Assembly (NCBI GenBank): GCA_036365455.1
Contig: JAWQUS010000007.1
Location: forward strand, 15,516,001-15,580,000
Reading direction: 5' to 3'
DNA: 64,000 nt
Source of the DNA: Macrosoma leucophasiata
Taxonomy: Eukaryota > Arthropoda > Insecta > Lepidoptera > Hedylidae
Shown: positions 32,802 to 44,647 of the stretch, in pieces
Position numbering within the stretch: position 1 is the stretch's first letter
Layout: each line of letters starts with the position of its first letter
Program-made: the position numbers and the translations under genes
The notes under the pieces: model-generated
What the model saw: only the letters and a program-made list of their open reading frames with translations
Database searches by the model: none
Told to the model about the DNA's origin: nothing

Positions 32802-33600
32802 GTGGTGGTAGAGCTCCAGTGTCCGAGTTCGAAGGCGTAAACACCACCGCACTACCTAATCTACCTGCCACCAAACCGTAGTTTACAGCACTATCGTGTT
32901 CCGGTTAGATAAGCGTATGGCTATGTAATGACTAAGGCGGCCAACCGTCCCGGATTCTGCGAGACCGTCCCGTAGTGCTGGATGTAATCCCACTTTCTAA
33001 GATTTAATAAAATAGTCCCGCAAAACGTTGGATGCGTCCCGCATGTCCCGCATTCGATGCATTGACGTACCATGCCTATTTTTTTTCAAGCTACTACCTA
33101 CATAACCGCACAGTCACACATATACATAAAACATACACTAAAATACACCTACACACGCTTGCAAACAACAGCGGAGTATCTACGTATATCAACACGTATT
33201 GTGTGTAAATTCAATCGAAACATGATTGCGTTTGTGTGATCGCTTTGTTACATTTTGAATTCTTTAAAAAGTGTCAGTGTAGTGATATATACTATTTTAA
33301 AAATAAAAGACTTCAGTATGTAAGTTTTGTGTTTTTATGTAATTTTGGGCATGTAGGTATACTGAAAAAACTTCATACTTCGCATTCACCATACCCTATC
33401 TATCCACAAAAAGTCCCGCATGCTATTTTCAGAAAGTTAATGACGATCACAGAGGTATAACAATTTAGACGTCATGACGATGGCAATGCATCTGTATTTT
33501 GACCTTCAGTATTTGTGAAGTTGTTAATAAGCTGCAGTATTCACTTATCATCAATATTAACTGCATATTGGTTTGCGATCATGATTACATTACAAAACTC
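32802..33600 (+). mobile_element. Family X copy interrupted by 504-bp insertion
   Basis: The left part 32802-32933 (head to 'ctatgtaatgac') and right part 33438-33600 ('taatgac' to 'gattacattaca') together form one X copy. The intervening 32934-33437 is foreign. It starts only about 20 bp beyond the piggyBac-type MITE. Confidence 0.75.
32934..33437. mobile_element. 504-bp unclassified insertion with TAATGAC target duplication
   Basis: Flanked by TAATGAC on both sides (32927-32933, 33438-33444), close to the 8-bp duplications of hAT elements. The left part is rich in 'gtcccg' motifs ('accgtcccggattctgcg', 'gcgtcccgcatgtcccgc'), and a 'gtcccgcatgct' recurs near the right end. No clear terminal inverted repeats and no long ORF. 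Confidence 0.5.
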
Positions 33601-33611
33601 TGTTGTCATAT

Positions 33612-33722
33612 ACGACTTTTACTGCGGATCCAACCCTGAAATCGCGAAAAACAGCTGCTCATGAAGATTTAGTATAAAGAAGCTGTTGCTATGTGAATGC
33701 AGGGTTGGCTCCACAGTAATAG
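33612..33722. repeat. Small inverted repeat (MITE-like)
   Basis: Left 33612-33658 (contains 'actgcggatccaaccctg' and 'aacagct') pairs imperfectly with 33679-33722 ('agctgtt', 'cagggttggctccacagt'). Confidence 0.5.
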
Positions 33723-35215
33723 TTGTTTATAATGATCAGTACAATTACGTCTCAAAAGTATTTGTAATATTATACAAATAACCTTGTAAGTATATCTTTT
33801 GTGTATTGATGAAGAATAACGGAAGCCGAGGTTATCAAAGCGGAGCGCTGCGCCCCTCAATTATGAAGACGGGTAGGCTTAAAGATAGTTCGCTTTGAAG
33901 TTGTCGAAAGGCGAATGCTTCGACCTTTGACCAAACAAGGGTCAAAGGTAAAAAGGGTCACAGACGTCAAAGATAAATAAGAACTTATTAATTTACCATC
34001 AACCTTACACTTCGGTCTAGACGCTTCTCAAAGATAAATTTCGTTAATATGTAATTTATTTACTTTAGTGAATTTTGATAAATATGTAACACTTTATGAA
34101 AGGCACTACTTGTCTTCTACACGAAATCAAAAAATACTATTTGAATAAAAGGCCAAACACGAAACCTAATCTCAGTATCTTTAGATTACATAGTATTTAA
34201 AGTGGAGAATTATTCATTGCCACTTGAATTTACAACGACTGAAGAACGACTATTTCCCCGCACTCGTTACAAGGATTCTTTAGGGATATTGCTTTTCTTT
34301 TCTCTGTTCTAATAAGATTAAATTTTACTAATGAAACAGAAAATGAAAATTTCGCTTACAGCAGCGGAATTTGCTAAATAACTATTTCTCATTTATCTCG
34401 CTAATGTGCGAATCTTTTTGTACGATCTGCAATTTAAAACGAGTTATAATATTTATTTATAATTACTGGTCCCGAGATCCAATTTGGTGATTATCTATCG
34501 TGAAGTCCCCTATACAATGTAAGGTCGCCGGTGGGTCAGAAAGTGGTGAACGGATTTTAATTCAGGGTTTATTAAGTATGGTTTATAAACAAATAATTAA
34601 TATTTTTAAAGGTAACTAAATATGAGCAAGTTTAACTACAAGAAAGTTTATAAATTTGTTAATTTAAAGACTTCCTAAATGTTACTGCCTACAGCCGGGT
34701 ATCGAAATTTTTAATGTCTAGATAGACAAAAAATAGAACATGATCGTTCCGAATTATCTAATATACCTACATGTTATGCATGCATGCATATTGTTATAAG
34801 AGACTAATCGTAGGTGGAGAACTTCTGTTCCTTGTGGAGTTTTGTAACAGAAATTATAAAAGTCATACAAATCTACTACACCTGCCAAAATGTTGTAAGG
34901 ATATTTACTGTCCAAATGCTGATATAATAAGAAACTCTACTTTAACAAAATAAGGCGATCAATTTATGAATAATATCAAATTCAATAGAAAGTCTTTCAT
35001 TATAATAAGCAAAAGCTTCTATTTATCTTATCGTCTTTGAATCTGATATGCTACTCTAAACATTTTACATAAAAGCTTCTTTCATCCAGTTTAATAAGGG
35101 TTATGCAGATAATAATTAAACAATGGAATTTCTAAATGTTTCCTAGAATTAGCATCAGTTTATCCATTTATATCTACTATGTATAATTATGATTAACTTT
35201 TAAATTTATTTCTTA
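33723..35215. other. No recognisable feature
   Basis: AT-rich, no repeat or gene recognised. Confidence 0.4.
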
Positions 35216-35415
35216 CTAGCTGTACCCGCGACCTCATCTACGTAGAATTTAAATTCAAAAGTAGCCTAAATTACTCCTTATTGCATCAACAATCTGCCAG
35301 TGACAGTGCCGTCAAAATCAGTCAAGCCGATCCAGGGATTAGCTGAATCAAACAGACAGACATAAAATGTAAAAAAAATATGTAACGTGTGTACATACCT
35401 ACATATGTATTTAGT
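35216..35415 (-). mobile_element. Helitron-like HelD, decayed copy
   Basis: CTAG end at 35216-35219 with 'gctgtacccgcgacctc', then 'agtagcctaaattactcct' and 'atgtatttagta'. The TC end is not preserved. Confidence 0.6.
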
Positions 35416-35430
35416 AATTTTTATAAAATA

Positions 35431-35629
35431 CTAGCTGTTGCCCGCGGCTTCGCCCGCGTGGATGTCGTTTTATAAATAACTGAGTAGCCTATGTTCTTTC
35501 TCAAAGTCAGCTCTATCTCTGTACCAAATTTCAATAAAATCGGTTCAGTCGTTTGGACGTGAAAAGATAACAGACAGACAGATAGACAGACAGACAGAGT
35601 TACTTTCGCATTTATAATATTAGTAAGGA
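35431..35629 (-). mobile_element. Helitron-like HelA
   Basis: Minus strand starts TCCTTACTAATATTATAAAT and ends 'gcgggcaacagCTAG' then T. (GTCT)n run inside. Good match to 59705-59906. Confidence 0.75.
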
Positions 35630-35727
35630 TTATAATACAGACACTCAAAAAAATTTTTTTGTAGTATATATGTATAGAACATATATAGATCTGCATTAGA
35701 CCAAGTAGCCAAATCTTTCTACTTCTC

Positions 35728-35794
35728 GTTCTCTGGAGTTAGTTTGCAGGTCTAAGTAACATATACTTAGACCTGCAAACTAACTCCAGAGAAC
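35728..35794. repeat. Perfect 31-bp hairpin, 5-base loop
   Basis: 35728-35758 is the exact reverse complement of 35764-35794; the loop is 'acata'. The stem is of ordinary complexity (for example 'ctggagttagtttgcagg'). Could be a foldback mutation, a cruciform-prone site, a hairpin-RNA source or an assembly artefact. Confidence 0.95.
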
Positions 35795-37510
35795 TCCTTA
35801 AACCGAACCACCGTTGCTGTTTCTATTTTATACAAACTATCAACCCCAAAAACCCAAAACATACCTTTAGTGGTCGAATTAGGTTAGTTCCTGTGATTTC
35901 GTGATATATAACTATTACAGATATCAAAAAACTTTAAACTGATATGTTTCGATACTTTACCTTATAAGTAAAATGACAATAACAACTTTTTAAAAATAAA
36001 ACGAGAAATATCCAAAAAAAATACATTTTCCACTCTCACACTCTCATTATGTATACAAGAAAGATATTCTTGTATACAGGTTGTAATCGTTAAGTGTAGG
36101 GTAGATTACATACAAAAACTTTAGAACAAAAATATTTGTTTATCAATTTGATGGACGAATAATTAAAGAAAGTGTTCAATTTTCACATAATGCGTTATCG
36201 CTTTAAGCTTTTTTCGATAAAAAACCCATTAATTATTTTTATCTTGACTGCATTTCATCCAGAATTTTGTTAGCGTACATTGCTTTCTCTTCCAGAATAT
36301 TAACAAATTTAATATTATCTAAAAATATGAAATATTGGATTTGAATTAAACGCTGTTTATTATTTGTTAACAAATGTATTAGGGGTCATATTTTTATTTT
36401 TCGCAATAAATAATAATATGAAACTTGAGTTAAACGGTACCGAGTGGGTACAAATAACGTTACATACTTGCATTGAGACTTGAATAGAGGTCTACAGGAT
36501 GCAATGCTATTGAGACTTGAAACTCTTTTAGTAAAAAATACTTATTCCATTACCAATATTCTTTAACTACTAGACTAAGTTATTTTTCTGATTACAAACG
36601 AAAAAGTTATCCGGAATTTTATTCAAAACTGTGGGACATAAAAATCTATCTTGTTCGTCGTTTGCTTTGTAAGAAGGAAAGATTTATTGAAAATCGGTCT
36701 TAGTTTTCCGGATTAAAAGTCAGTTGCCAGAGAGGCTTCTATTGGTCGGTCGGTCACAGAGGATCCTACAAGCCGACTGTTTGAGCATTTCAGCACAAAC
36801 CCTACGGCAAATTAACACCACTTTGAGTAAGGTTTCTCGTCCTTGGGTCTCTAATTAAACAACGAACGTGTAGTTTCGTAAAATTAACACCACTAAAATC
36901 GAATTTTATTTAAAATCCTTTGGGATACGGTGATTGCACCATTGATCAGTAAGTGATATAAATTAGAAGTTTGATAATAATCTAGAAGCATCAAGAAACT
37001 GGTGACACTTACTCGTAAAGCGTCGAAGCATAAAAATTTATGAGGGACTGGATGGAATTTACTTAAAGTATATTGCCGTAATAAAATTACGAAGTACGTA
37101 CGTAGATATTATACTTTCATATTACATGCATTATTTAAGTCATTGTATACATTGAAAACTCGCTTCTATTGAATAAAAATTCCCCGCGTTCTAATATCCA
37201 AGAAGTTATTGCTCTATCATAAAAAATATAGGATAGCCTATTTACAAAAGCAAATTTGAAACGAGCCTGGCGAAGGCTTTTCAGTATAATAAAGTTAATT
37301 ACATCCTTGGCTAATGGGTTCCATGTGCCAACGATACAGTTAATTACATAGTAATGTACATTATTGTTAGATTAGCAAAAAGTTGTGCGGGAATATTATG
37401 TAGGTTGTACAAAGACATCGATTATTAAAATAATAATGTTAATGGAATATTATTTTAACATGTCTCCATTATTTTTACTTCTAGCCACCATGAGCTCTGC
37501 GGTCGATTAT
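35795..37510. other. Mostly unrecognised
   Basis: AT-rich. A short hairpin lies at 36052-36078 (GTATACAAGAA/TTCTTGTATAC). Nothing else identified. Confidence 0.4.
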
Positions 37511-37525
37511 ATTACCCCCACCACG

Positions 37526-37716
37526 TCGTTAAACCCGGTAGGCCTTATGGGCGGTTTGAAAACATCCGACAACGGGTTGTACTGCCGTATCTTCAGCAAC
37601 CCGCATTGGAGTAGCGTGGTGAAGTAAGCTCCAGGCCTCCTCCCAAGAAGAGGAGATACGTGCCCAGCAGTGGGACGTATCAAAGGTTACTATAGCCATT
37701 ATTATTATTATGTAAG
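37526..37716 (+). mobile_element. 5S-SINE family, 5'-truncated copy
   Basis: Shares 'ggccttatgggcggtttga', 'gtggtgaagtaagctccagg', 'gtgcccagcagtgggacgta' and an (ATT)n tail with 40654-41006. The 5S-like head is missing. An ORF over it is incidental. Confidence 0.8.
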
Positions 37717-38793
37717 GCTATGGAAATATCTACACTAGAAAACCTGTAAATTATTCTTGAGCTTTGAGAAGATTGAATAATACCATTAATATGTGTCACA
37801 ACGTTTCGTTCGGGTATTATTACCATAACCTCTCCATAAGAAGATATGCCATTATCGCCGTGCTTAGCACGCGGATTGGCTATCGCAGTGGTGGTAGTTC
37901 TATCGCAAGACACTGTCCATCTTGCGTTATTGCACTTACCTACTATTATCCCATTGGAATGGTTTGACTGAATCCACTAGTGACAGAATTCTCTTGCAGT
38001 TGAAATTTTTTTGTCTTGGCGTCATAATATAATTGAATTATAATATATATCTTATTAATTTACTATATTCAATATGTATCGTATTTATTTATACTTTATA
38101 TTAGCATTTATGTTTATTTTTAGTAGGTTTTGCTACTCTTATGAGTAATTTATTTATGTTTCTTCCCGCTTTTCAATTTATATTGATCATTTTATCATAT
38201 TTCTGCACCCTTTCGTTGCCTATCACTACTACCCAATGGTTGACTGGGAGATAATGCCTAGAGGCATTAAGTCCGCCTTTTGTGCTTATTTTGTGTAATA
38301 AAGAATAAATAAATATAACATAATTATGACACAGATTAAGATTTTTTATAGAAGGTGGCGTCACGACCCCATTTTGGTATACAATTTAAAAACAGAACCG
38401 GCTTTTTGTTCCCTCTGTCTTCTCTATATAGATTAACCTCATTGCCTTAAAATTTAAATTACTGAAATGCTACTGAGTTACTGATGTTGCAAAATAGGAT
38501 TCTCGAAAACTCATTGACTCACTGACTCATCAAAATTGTAATAACATACCCCATGTAGCGTTTAGTCTATGCTTTTGCTTGTCATCAGACTGGCACTGCG
38601 ATCCGAACATTACATTTTACGATGTTGCAAGCTTAGATACCTAAGCACACCATTTTTTATATTTTTCAGTAAAATAATTTTGTGCTCTTTATAATAATTT
38701 ATAAATTCTGTTTAATTTCTCATGAAGTCGCAACTAAAACGTAGAGTTCACATCGATAATAGGTACTACCTATAAACATCTACATCCAGTGCG
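37717..38793. other. No recognisable feature
   Basis: AT-rich, nothing recognised. Confidence 0.4.
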
Positions 38794-39079
38794 ATTTTTT
38801 TTTGTAATAAATGTGGCAAACAAGCGTGCAGTTCACATTGATGTTAAGTGATGACTGCAGCCTATAGACACCCACACAATGACCAGAGGTCAAAATGCAG
38901 ATACGCTGCCACTCCTGAGGCATTAGGTGTTATGCTTCTGTGCCGGAAATTACAGAGCCGTACAATACCACCTGACCGGAACACGATAGTGCTGAACTTT
39001 ACCATTTAGCGGCAAGCATATTAGGTAATGCGGTGGTGCCTACGCCCGCGAGCTCTGTCACTGGAGCTCTACCACCAGT
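38794..39079 (-). mobile_element. Family X full-length copy
   Basis: Complete from oligo-T tail complement to 'gctctaccaccagt'. Confidence 0.85.
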
Positions 39080-39102
39080 CTCAAATATCGAGATATTTAA
39101 AT

Positions 39103-39225
39103 GTAGATGCGTTGGCACTCTTGAGGCCTAAGCTGTTATGTCTCTGTGCCGGAAATCACAGGACCGTACTGCCGCTAAATGTTTAGGTAATAATCTACCT
39201 GCCCATTAAGCGGCAAGTTACTCTG
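39103..39225 (-). mobile_element. Family X partial copy
   Basis: Central blocks only ('gaggcctaagctgttatg', 'gccgctaaatg'), just downstream of the previous copy in the same orientation, suggesting a local duplication or second insertion. Confidence 0.65.
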
Positions 39226-39384
39226 CCTAAAAGGAAAACAAACAGCCAATTTAATTTCTTATATATACAGGAAAACCTACATAATTCGTGTGTGGTAAGC
39301 AAGTTGTCTGAATAGATTCTCGGTACCAAGTTTCGACTCAACCAGTAGTTCAGTAGTTATAAAACAAATAAAATTGAGAGCCAT

Positions 39385-39426
39385 GTCAACAGTATGCTTG
39401 CTTGCTACCATCATTACATTAAAAAA
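39385..39426 (+). mobile_element. Family X 3'-end fragment
   Basis: 'tatgcttgcttgctacc' plus 'cattacattaaaaaa'. Confidence 0.5.
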
Positions 39427-39923
39427 CATCTACAGGCAAATAAATAAATTCCCAAAAAATATAAAAAAACGCTATGTTTTGTATGTAACTTTCAATATCC
39501 ATAAAACGGAAATTGAACCGTAGTGCCTTAATACCCAGGACATAAGCAACAATATAATTTGAGTAAACTAATAGCAGAAATGATAAAGTAATATTACATG
39601 CCTGATATTTTTTGTAATATCTAGAGTAGTTTTTGAAACGAAGTGACAATGGGCTGATAGTGTGCACTGATGTGTTTTGGTTGGATTTCAGCGATATAAA
39701 TCTATGCACACGCTCGGTTACCTTTAATCCGTTTTGTTTATGGGATGGAAATAATATTTGCGGAGGCAACTCACGCGGAAGTTCTTCCTCTATGTGTTTA
39801 TTAACATATTTTTATTGCTTTATCCACATACACATACTTTTACATTTTGATTAGTTTTACTGACTGAATAAAGGATACAATAAATTAAAATAGACTGAAT
39901 AGACTGATAGAAATGATGTACCG

Positions 39924-40050
39924 GTGGTAGAGCTCTAGTGACGGATCTCGCGGGCGTAAGCACCACCGCATTACCTAATATACTTGCCGCTAACTGGTAG
40001 TAATGGTCAGTAATGGTAGGCTTGTTTACCACTTCCATTACATAAAAAAA
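39924..40050 (+). mobile_element. Family X copy, large internal deletion
   Basis: The head 'ggtggtagagctctagtgac' and 'accaccgcattacctaat' run directly into the tail 'ggcttgtttaccacttcc'; about 150 bp between are gone. Confidence 0.75.
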
Positions 40051-40642
40051 AGATTATCTACCAAATCTCTATTAATTTATAAATGTTATGACGTTTGTTG
40101 ATCTGGCTAATTTTAGATTTGAAATATTTCTAAAAACCATGGACGGCTTATATGTAAGAGAGTATATAAAACAATTGTAAGGAAAATAATAAAAACAAAC
40201 ATTATTTATTCCTTTTAAATAGTTTGGTACTTTGTCGAATCCTTGACACATTATTTAATCTTAAGACGGTACGATGTTCACCGGGTCAGCTTGTTGTCTA
40301 TAAAAACAAACTAACAGATTTTTTAACTTTCTTTATTATATAGATATTTCACGATTATTAAGCATTACCAACCGTTGACGTTCACTATGATAGATATCCA
40401 ACCATTTAGTAGCGTAGTCAGTTAGTTTTGCCAAAAAAAAAATATTATAAAATATTGATAGTATGAACGTTACTAGTGTTAGTACAGTCACAGTACGCGT
40501 GGCATTGTACAGTGCTACGTCACTCGCCTATGTCCACAAATTTAGTCAGTATCTTTCACCGATCTCAAATTGTTAAAGTACAAAATAACTTCAAAGTTAA
40601 TAACATACTCGTAAGTATTTAAAACTGGAGTTGTACGTGTTC

Positions 40643-41017
40643 ATACAAATTCACATGGCCCAGCGGCTGGTGTAGATCGTAAGCGATCTGCTCGGTTAAG
40701 CACTACGGGCGCGGTCGGGTAGTGTGATGGGTGACCGCTAGTGGCAAATTAAATGCGCGTTTCCGTGCTTCGGAGGGCACGTTAAGCCGTCAGTCCCGGT
40801 TACTATCGATGGATAGCAGTCGTTAAACCTTGTCGGAGGCCTTATGGGCGGTTTGAAAACATCCGACAGTGGGTTGGCCACTAACCCACCCACCTCCACC
40901 AATCCGCATTGGAACAGCGTGGTGGAGTAAGCTCCAGGCCTCCCCCCAAAAAAAAAGGGGAAAGACTCGTGCCCAGCAGTGGGACGTATAATGGGTTGCC
41001 ATTATTATACAAATTCA
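40643..41017 (+). mobile_element. 5S-rRNA-derived SINE with 11-bp target duplication
   Basis: Body 40654-41006 between direct repeats ATACAAATTCA (40643-40653, 41007-41017). The head carries 5S-rRNA-like 'ggttaagcactacgggcgcg' and 'gatgggtgaccgc', i.e. the internal Pol III control region. The middle and tail 'gtgcccagcagtgggacgta' resemble a lepidopteran LINE tail, ending (ATT)n. The intact duplication suggests a fairly recent insertion. It is not a working 5S gene: the 5' and 3' thirds do not match. Confidence 0.85.
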
Positions 41018-41039
41018 ATTATAGGTTCCAAAGTATGAT

Positions 41040-41109
41040 TAGTATGATGATAAATTCAGAATAAGATAGAGTTACACCTCAATCTTGTTCTGTACTTATC
41101 ATCATACTA
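41040..41109. repeat. Inverted repeat, 28-bp arms
   Basis: 41040-41067 and 41082-41109 are inverted: 'agtatgatgata' versus 'tatcatcatact', 'gaataagat' versus 'atcttgttc'. Loop about 14 bases. MITE-like remnant. Confidence 0.65.
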
Positions 41110-42718
41110 ACGTACTGATTCAAAGACTACTTATTTTTTAATCACTGTGTCAGTAAATAAACCTCTGTGTCCATATTTTGATAATAGACCGATTTGGTCT
41201 TAAGCACAAAAAAAAAATAATTTTTAAAATTTCTGTGGTATTGGAATTCCCTAGATAGCCATTCTAAATATTCATTAGTATATTTCTGTCCTAAAGACCA
41301 TTTTAAGCCAATCTTCCACATTTTTACCGATATTTTGCGTAAAAAAGCTTTTTCCTTACATCAGTATTACAAAGGCCGTCAGTGAGTTTTAAACCGCAAA
41401 TATCAAGCAAAATGCTCAAGCCGATCTAGTTTTCTCTTATCTTCCGCTTTGTTTATGAAATCCTTATAAAAAAAAATCATTTCAAAAATCTATTTTAATT
41501 TACTTTGTATTATTAATTACATTTTCCTTCATTATAAAGTGATTTGTTTGAAAAGTATCGGGCGCGCTCATAGACTACTGCTTGCATACTAATGAGACAC
41601 AAGATAATTGATTAGGTCCCGCTTTTGTTGCGGGCGGTCATTTCATTAATTAATTATATCCGCTTGCGTTTAGTTTTGACATTGCAAAATATTCACACAT
41701 CATATCAATATTTGTGAGGAATCTCGATGGCTTAGCAGCAGTGTATAAACCATAGATTTATTATCTACTTAAACACTATTCATAGTCCAGTCTCTAATAA
41801 AAAAATAATTTAAAAGGCAGTTTTGATTACACCGTGACTTTTTTTGAAGTGCGGTAAATTTATTTTTTTATTTTAGAGATTTTCTTAAAAATAAGCAAAT
41901 AAACGTACACATTTTAACATCACAATTTATTGCATTAGTCATGAATGAAAAACCGCTCGTATCGTGGATATGCTGCTCGTATAGTGCAGGGGGAAGTCTG
42001 ATGATGAGATGAAATGTTATTTATAAAAAGTAAAATCCAATCTGTTAACATTATTAGTATGTTCTACTCGTACTATCGATATCTTATTATGTTCTCTAAA
42101 ATCGATGAAAATTAGTTTCTATATAATATGTTCGTACGGCAAAAATTGTTTGCATTTGTTTCTAGTCAAAGTAATGAGTGATATTTCCAGAATTAGAATT
42201 CCGTTTGTTTAGCGAATAGTAGATATCTGCATTAAATGTATATATACTGTTATGGCGCACAACAATATTAATGAAAGCACAAGTACGTAGTACTCGTGAA
42301 TAGAAAAACAAAAGAGTGCTATCTTATTTTTTGTATCTAAGGATTGTTTACTCCACAGTTCCCTCTAGTTTGTTCCAATTGGTCTTATATTCTTGCAAAG
42401 AAGTTGTACTAGGCCGCGATCATAGCAGAGGACTCCACAAAGTACTACAGAGTTAACTGACAGCTCTGTTGATATAATCTCAAGAACGACGGTAAACAAC
42501 TTATAACATTGTTCTCTTGTTTGTAATCTCATTTGCGAGATTTATTATATTTATTTAAAGAGTGATATTAATCCGCTTTATCAAGGTTACATCAAGTAAC
42601 TTGAATCCGATTGTCGTATTTTCAAGATGTTTTACATGGAATATTTGAGGAAACAAGAATCATGAACTAGGATTTAAAAAACGGTGGATTCAACTTTAGC
42701 TGTATCAGATTCACTGGT
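41110..42718. other. No recognisable feature
   Basis: 1.6 kb AT-rich; nothing recognised. One of the cleaner candidates for unique sequence. Confidence 0.4.
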
Positions 42719-42730
42719 TATAGAAGTCTA

Positions 42731-43170
42731 ATCTATATCTATACAATCTATACAAATAAATAAAATTGGAGTGTCTGTTTATATCTATACAAATAAATCA
42801 AATTGGAGTGTCTGTTTGTAATATAAAAATAACCGCTTTTTACTAAATGCATATGTATGTACACGGTACATATACCAAAACATTTTTTTTTACTATTTTT
42901 GTCTGTCTGTCTGTCTGTCTGTTTGGCGGGGCTAATCTTGGGAACGGGTGGACTGATTTTGACGGGACTTTAACTGTCAGATAACTGATGTGATAAGGAG
43001 TAACTTAGGCTACTTTTATCTCCATACATCCATACATACATACATAACTACATACAAATAAGTAGAATTGGAGTGTATCCGACTTTGACGGGGCTTCCAC
43101 GGGTAGGTAGCTGATGTAATAATGAGTAACTTAGGCTACTTTTATCTCCATACATCCATGCATATTGGTA
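42731..43170 (+). mobile_element. Helitron-like HelD, internally duplicated copy lacking 3' end
   Basis: Starts from repeated TCTATACAAATAAAT units, has 'aaaataaccgctttttact', a (GTCT)6 run, then two tandem modules of 'gtaacttaggctactttta' each followed by 'tctccatacatccat'. No CTAG end. Confidence 0.65.
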
Positions 43171-43316
43171 CACTTTTAAGAAGGATTTTATAGTTTTACA
43201 CGATCTGACTTTATGTATTCTACATCTTCAAACCAGTTTCGTTATTTCATAAAATGGACCACTAGAAAATAAGTTCTGACCATAAGCAGAAAAAAGTACT
43301 TGACTCTTAAGCTACT

Positions 43317-43392
43317 GTGATGCCGTCGACCTGGGGATCGAAGCATATCAGGACTAGCCTGGTACCATTACAATGCTGAGGCAGTTGATAAT
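43317..43392 (-). mobile_element. T1 SINE head, decayed
   Basis: 'gacctggggatcgaag', 'ggcctg'-like and 'tgctgaggcagttg' resemble the T1 head; both Pol III boxes are eroded. Confidence 0.4.
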
Positions 43393-43444
43393 ATCATAAT
43401 ATTTTTAGACTAACCATAATTATTTCAATTGTTTCTGAATTAAA

Positions 43445-44181
43445 TCTATACAAATAAATAAAATTGGAGTGTCTGTTTGTAATATAAAAATAACCGCTTT
43501 TTACTAAATGCATATGTATGTATACACGGTACATATACCAAAACAACATTTTTTACAACGTTTCTAACCTAAAGTTAATTAAGTAATAATGTGTTAAAAT
43601 AAGTATCCTAAGTGTGGTTTCGCTTAACAAGATCAAAATGTTCTGTATTTCTATATTGTGTATCAAAGATTGTGTATCACAGGAAGCAACTAGCATCTAA
43701 GATAGAGGCTCGGCCTAGTTTAGATGCTAGTGATCACCACAGTGAACTGTTTTTTATACATCATACTGCTTAAAATCTACTAAACTGTAAGTACCAACAA
43801 TATGTATTGGTGACAAATAAACATTTATTAATTTAATTTACTATTTTTGTTTGTCTGTCTGTCTGTTTGGCGGGGCTAATCATGGGAACGGCTTTACCGA
43901 TTTTGACGGGACTTTCACTGGCAGATAGCTGATGTGACAAGGAGTAACTTAGGCTACTTTTATCTCCATACATCCATACATACATACATACATACATACC
44001 TACATACAAATAAGTAGAATTGGAGTGTATCCGACTTTGACGGGACTTCCACTGGCAGATAGCTGATGTAATAAGGAGTAACTTAGGCTACTTTTATACT
44101 AGCTGCGACCACGATTTCGTCCGGGTAGATGCTGAACAATCATATTTTTTCTCACGTGGACAAAGTCGCGGGCACAGCTAG
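43445..44181 (+). mobile_element. Helitron-like HelD, with insertion and foldback 3' end
   Basis: Starts TCTATACAAATAAATAAAAT, interrupted at 43559-43835, then repeats the duplicated 'ggctactttta' modules. It ends in an 83-bp foldback (44099-44181) with CTAG at both ends: 'CTAGctgcgacc..gatttcg' and 'caaagtcgcgggcacagCTAG'. Confidence 0.7.
43559..43835. mobile_element. About 277-bp unclassified insertion in HelD
   Basis: Absent from the HelD copies at 42731, 46267 and 53178. TTTAC occurs on both sides, a likely 5-bp target duplication. It contains a hairpin (ctagcatctaa/tttagatgctag, near 43690-43731) and ends 'aaataaacatttattaattt', resembling a poly(A) signal region. Confidence 0.5.
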
Positions 44182-44507
44182 TAAAAAATAAATATTCATT
44201 ACAAGAGATTATTTAATATTTTACTGAACGTCATACAAAGGATATCGCACAAATTCAACACTTTGTATGGGTATGGTTAAAGGACAAGTACCGAGCGAGT
44301 TTAGTTCAAGAATCAATTAGCGCCGTGCCGTGTCGTCCATAATTCATGCGCCTACACCGTCACACACGCTACGCACCTGTTGATAACCTACGGAAATCTC
44401 CAGATTGCTACAGTCTATTGCTGCGGTGCTACGTAAATGTGTACCTAGCCGTAGAAGCTCGTAGCCAGAGAATATTAACACCTTGACTTACGCATACATT
44501 ACATTAA

Positions 44508-44647
44508 GCCTGGGTTTCACCAAGATATTTGTTTAAGTTAAAGTTATTGTAACATTTCACATCTTTCTCTATCTTAAAGAAATCTGTTAAAGTTAGAGCT
44601 GGATGTGAAATATTACAATAACTTTAACAAATATCGCAACCCAGGCT
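44508..44647. mobile_element. 140-bp MITE
   Basis: Inverted ends AGCCTGGGTT.../...AACCCAGGCT, with arms extending about 55 bp ('gttaaagttattgtaac', 'atttcacatc'). Non-coding. Confidence 0.75.

Noticed and set aside
39419..39769. 116-residue minus-strand ORF
   Set aside because: Low-complexity, hydrophobic by AT-rich composition, no motif, and overlaps a family X tail.
40654..41006. A functional 5S rRNA gene
   Set aside because: Only the internal control region resembles 5S; the ends are SINE body and LINE-like tail, and target duplications show retroposition.
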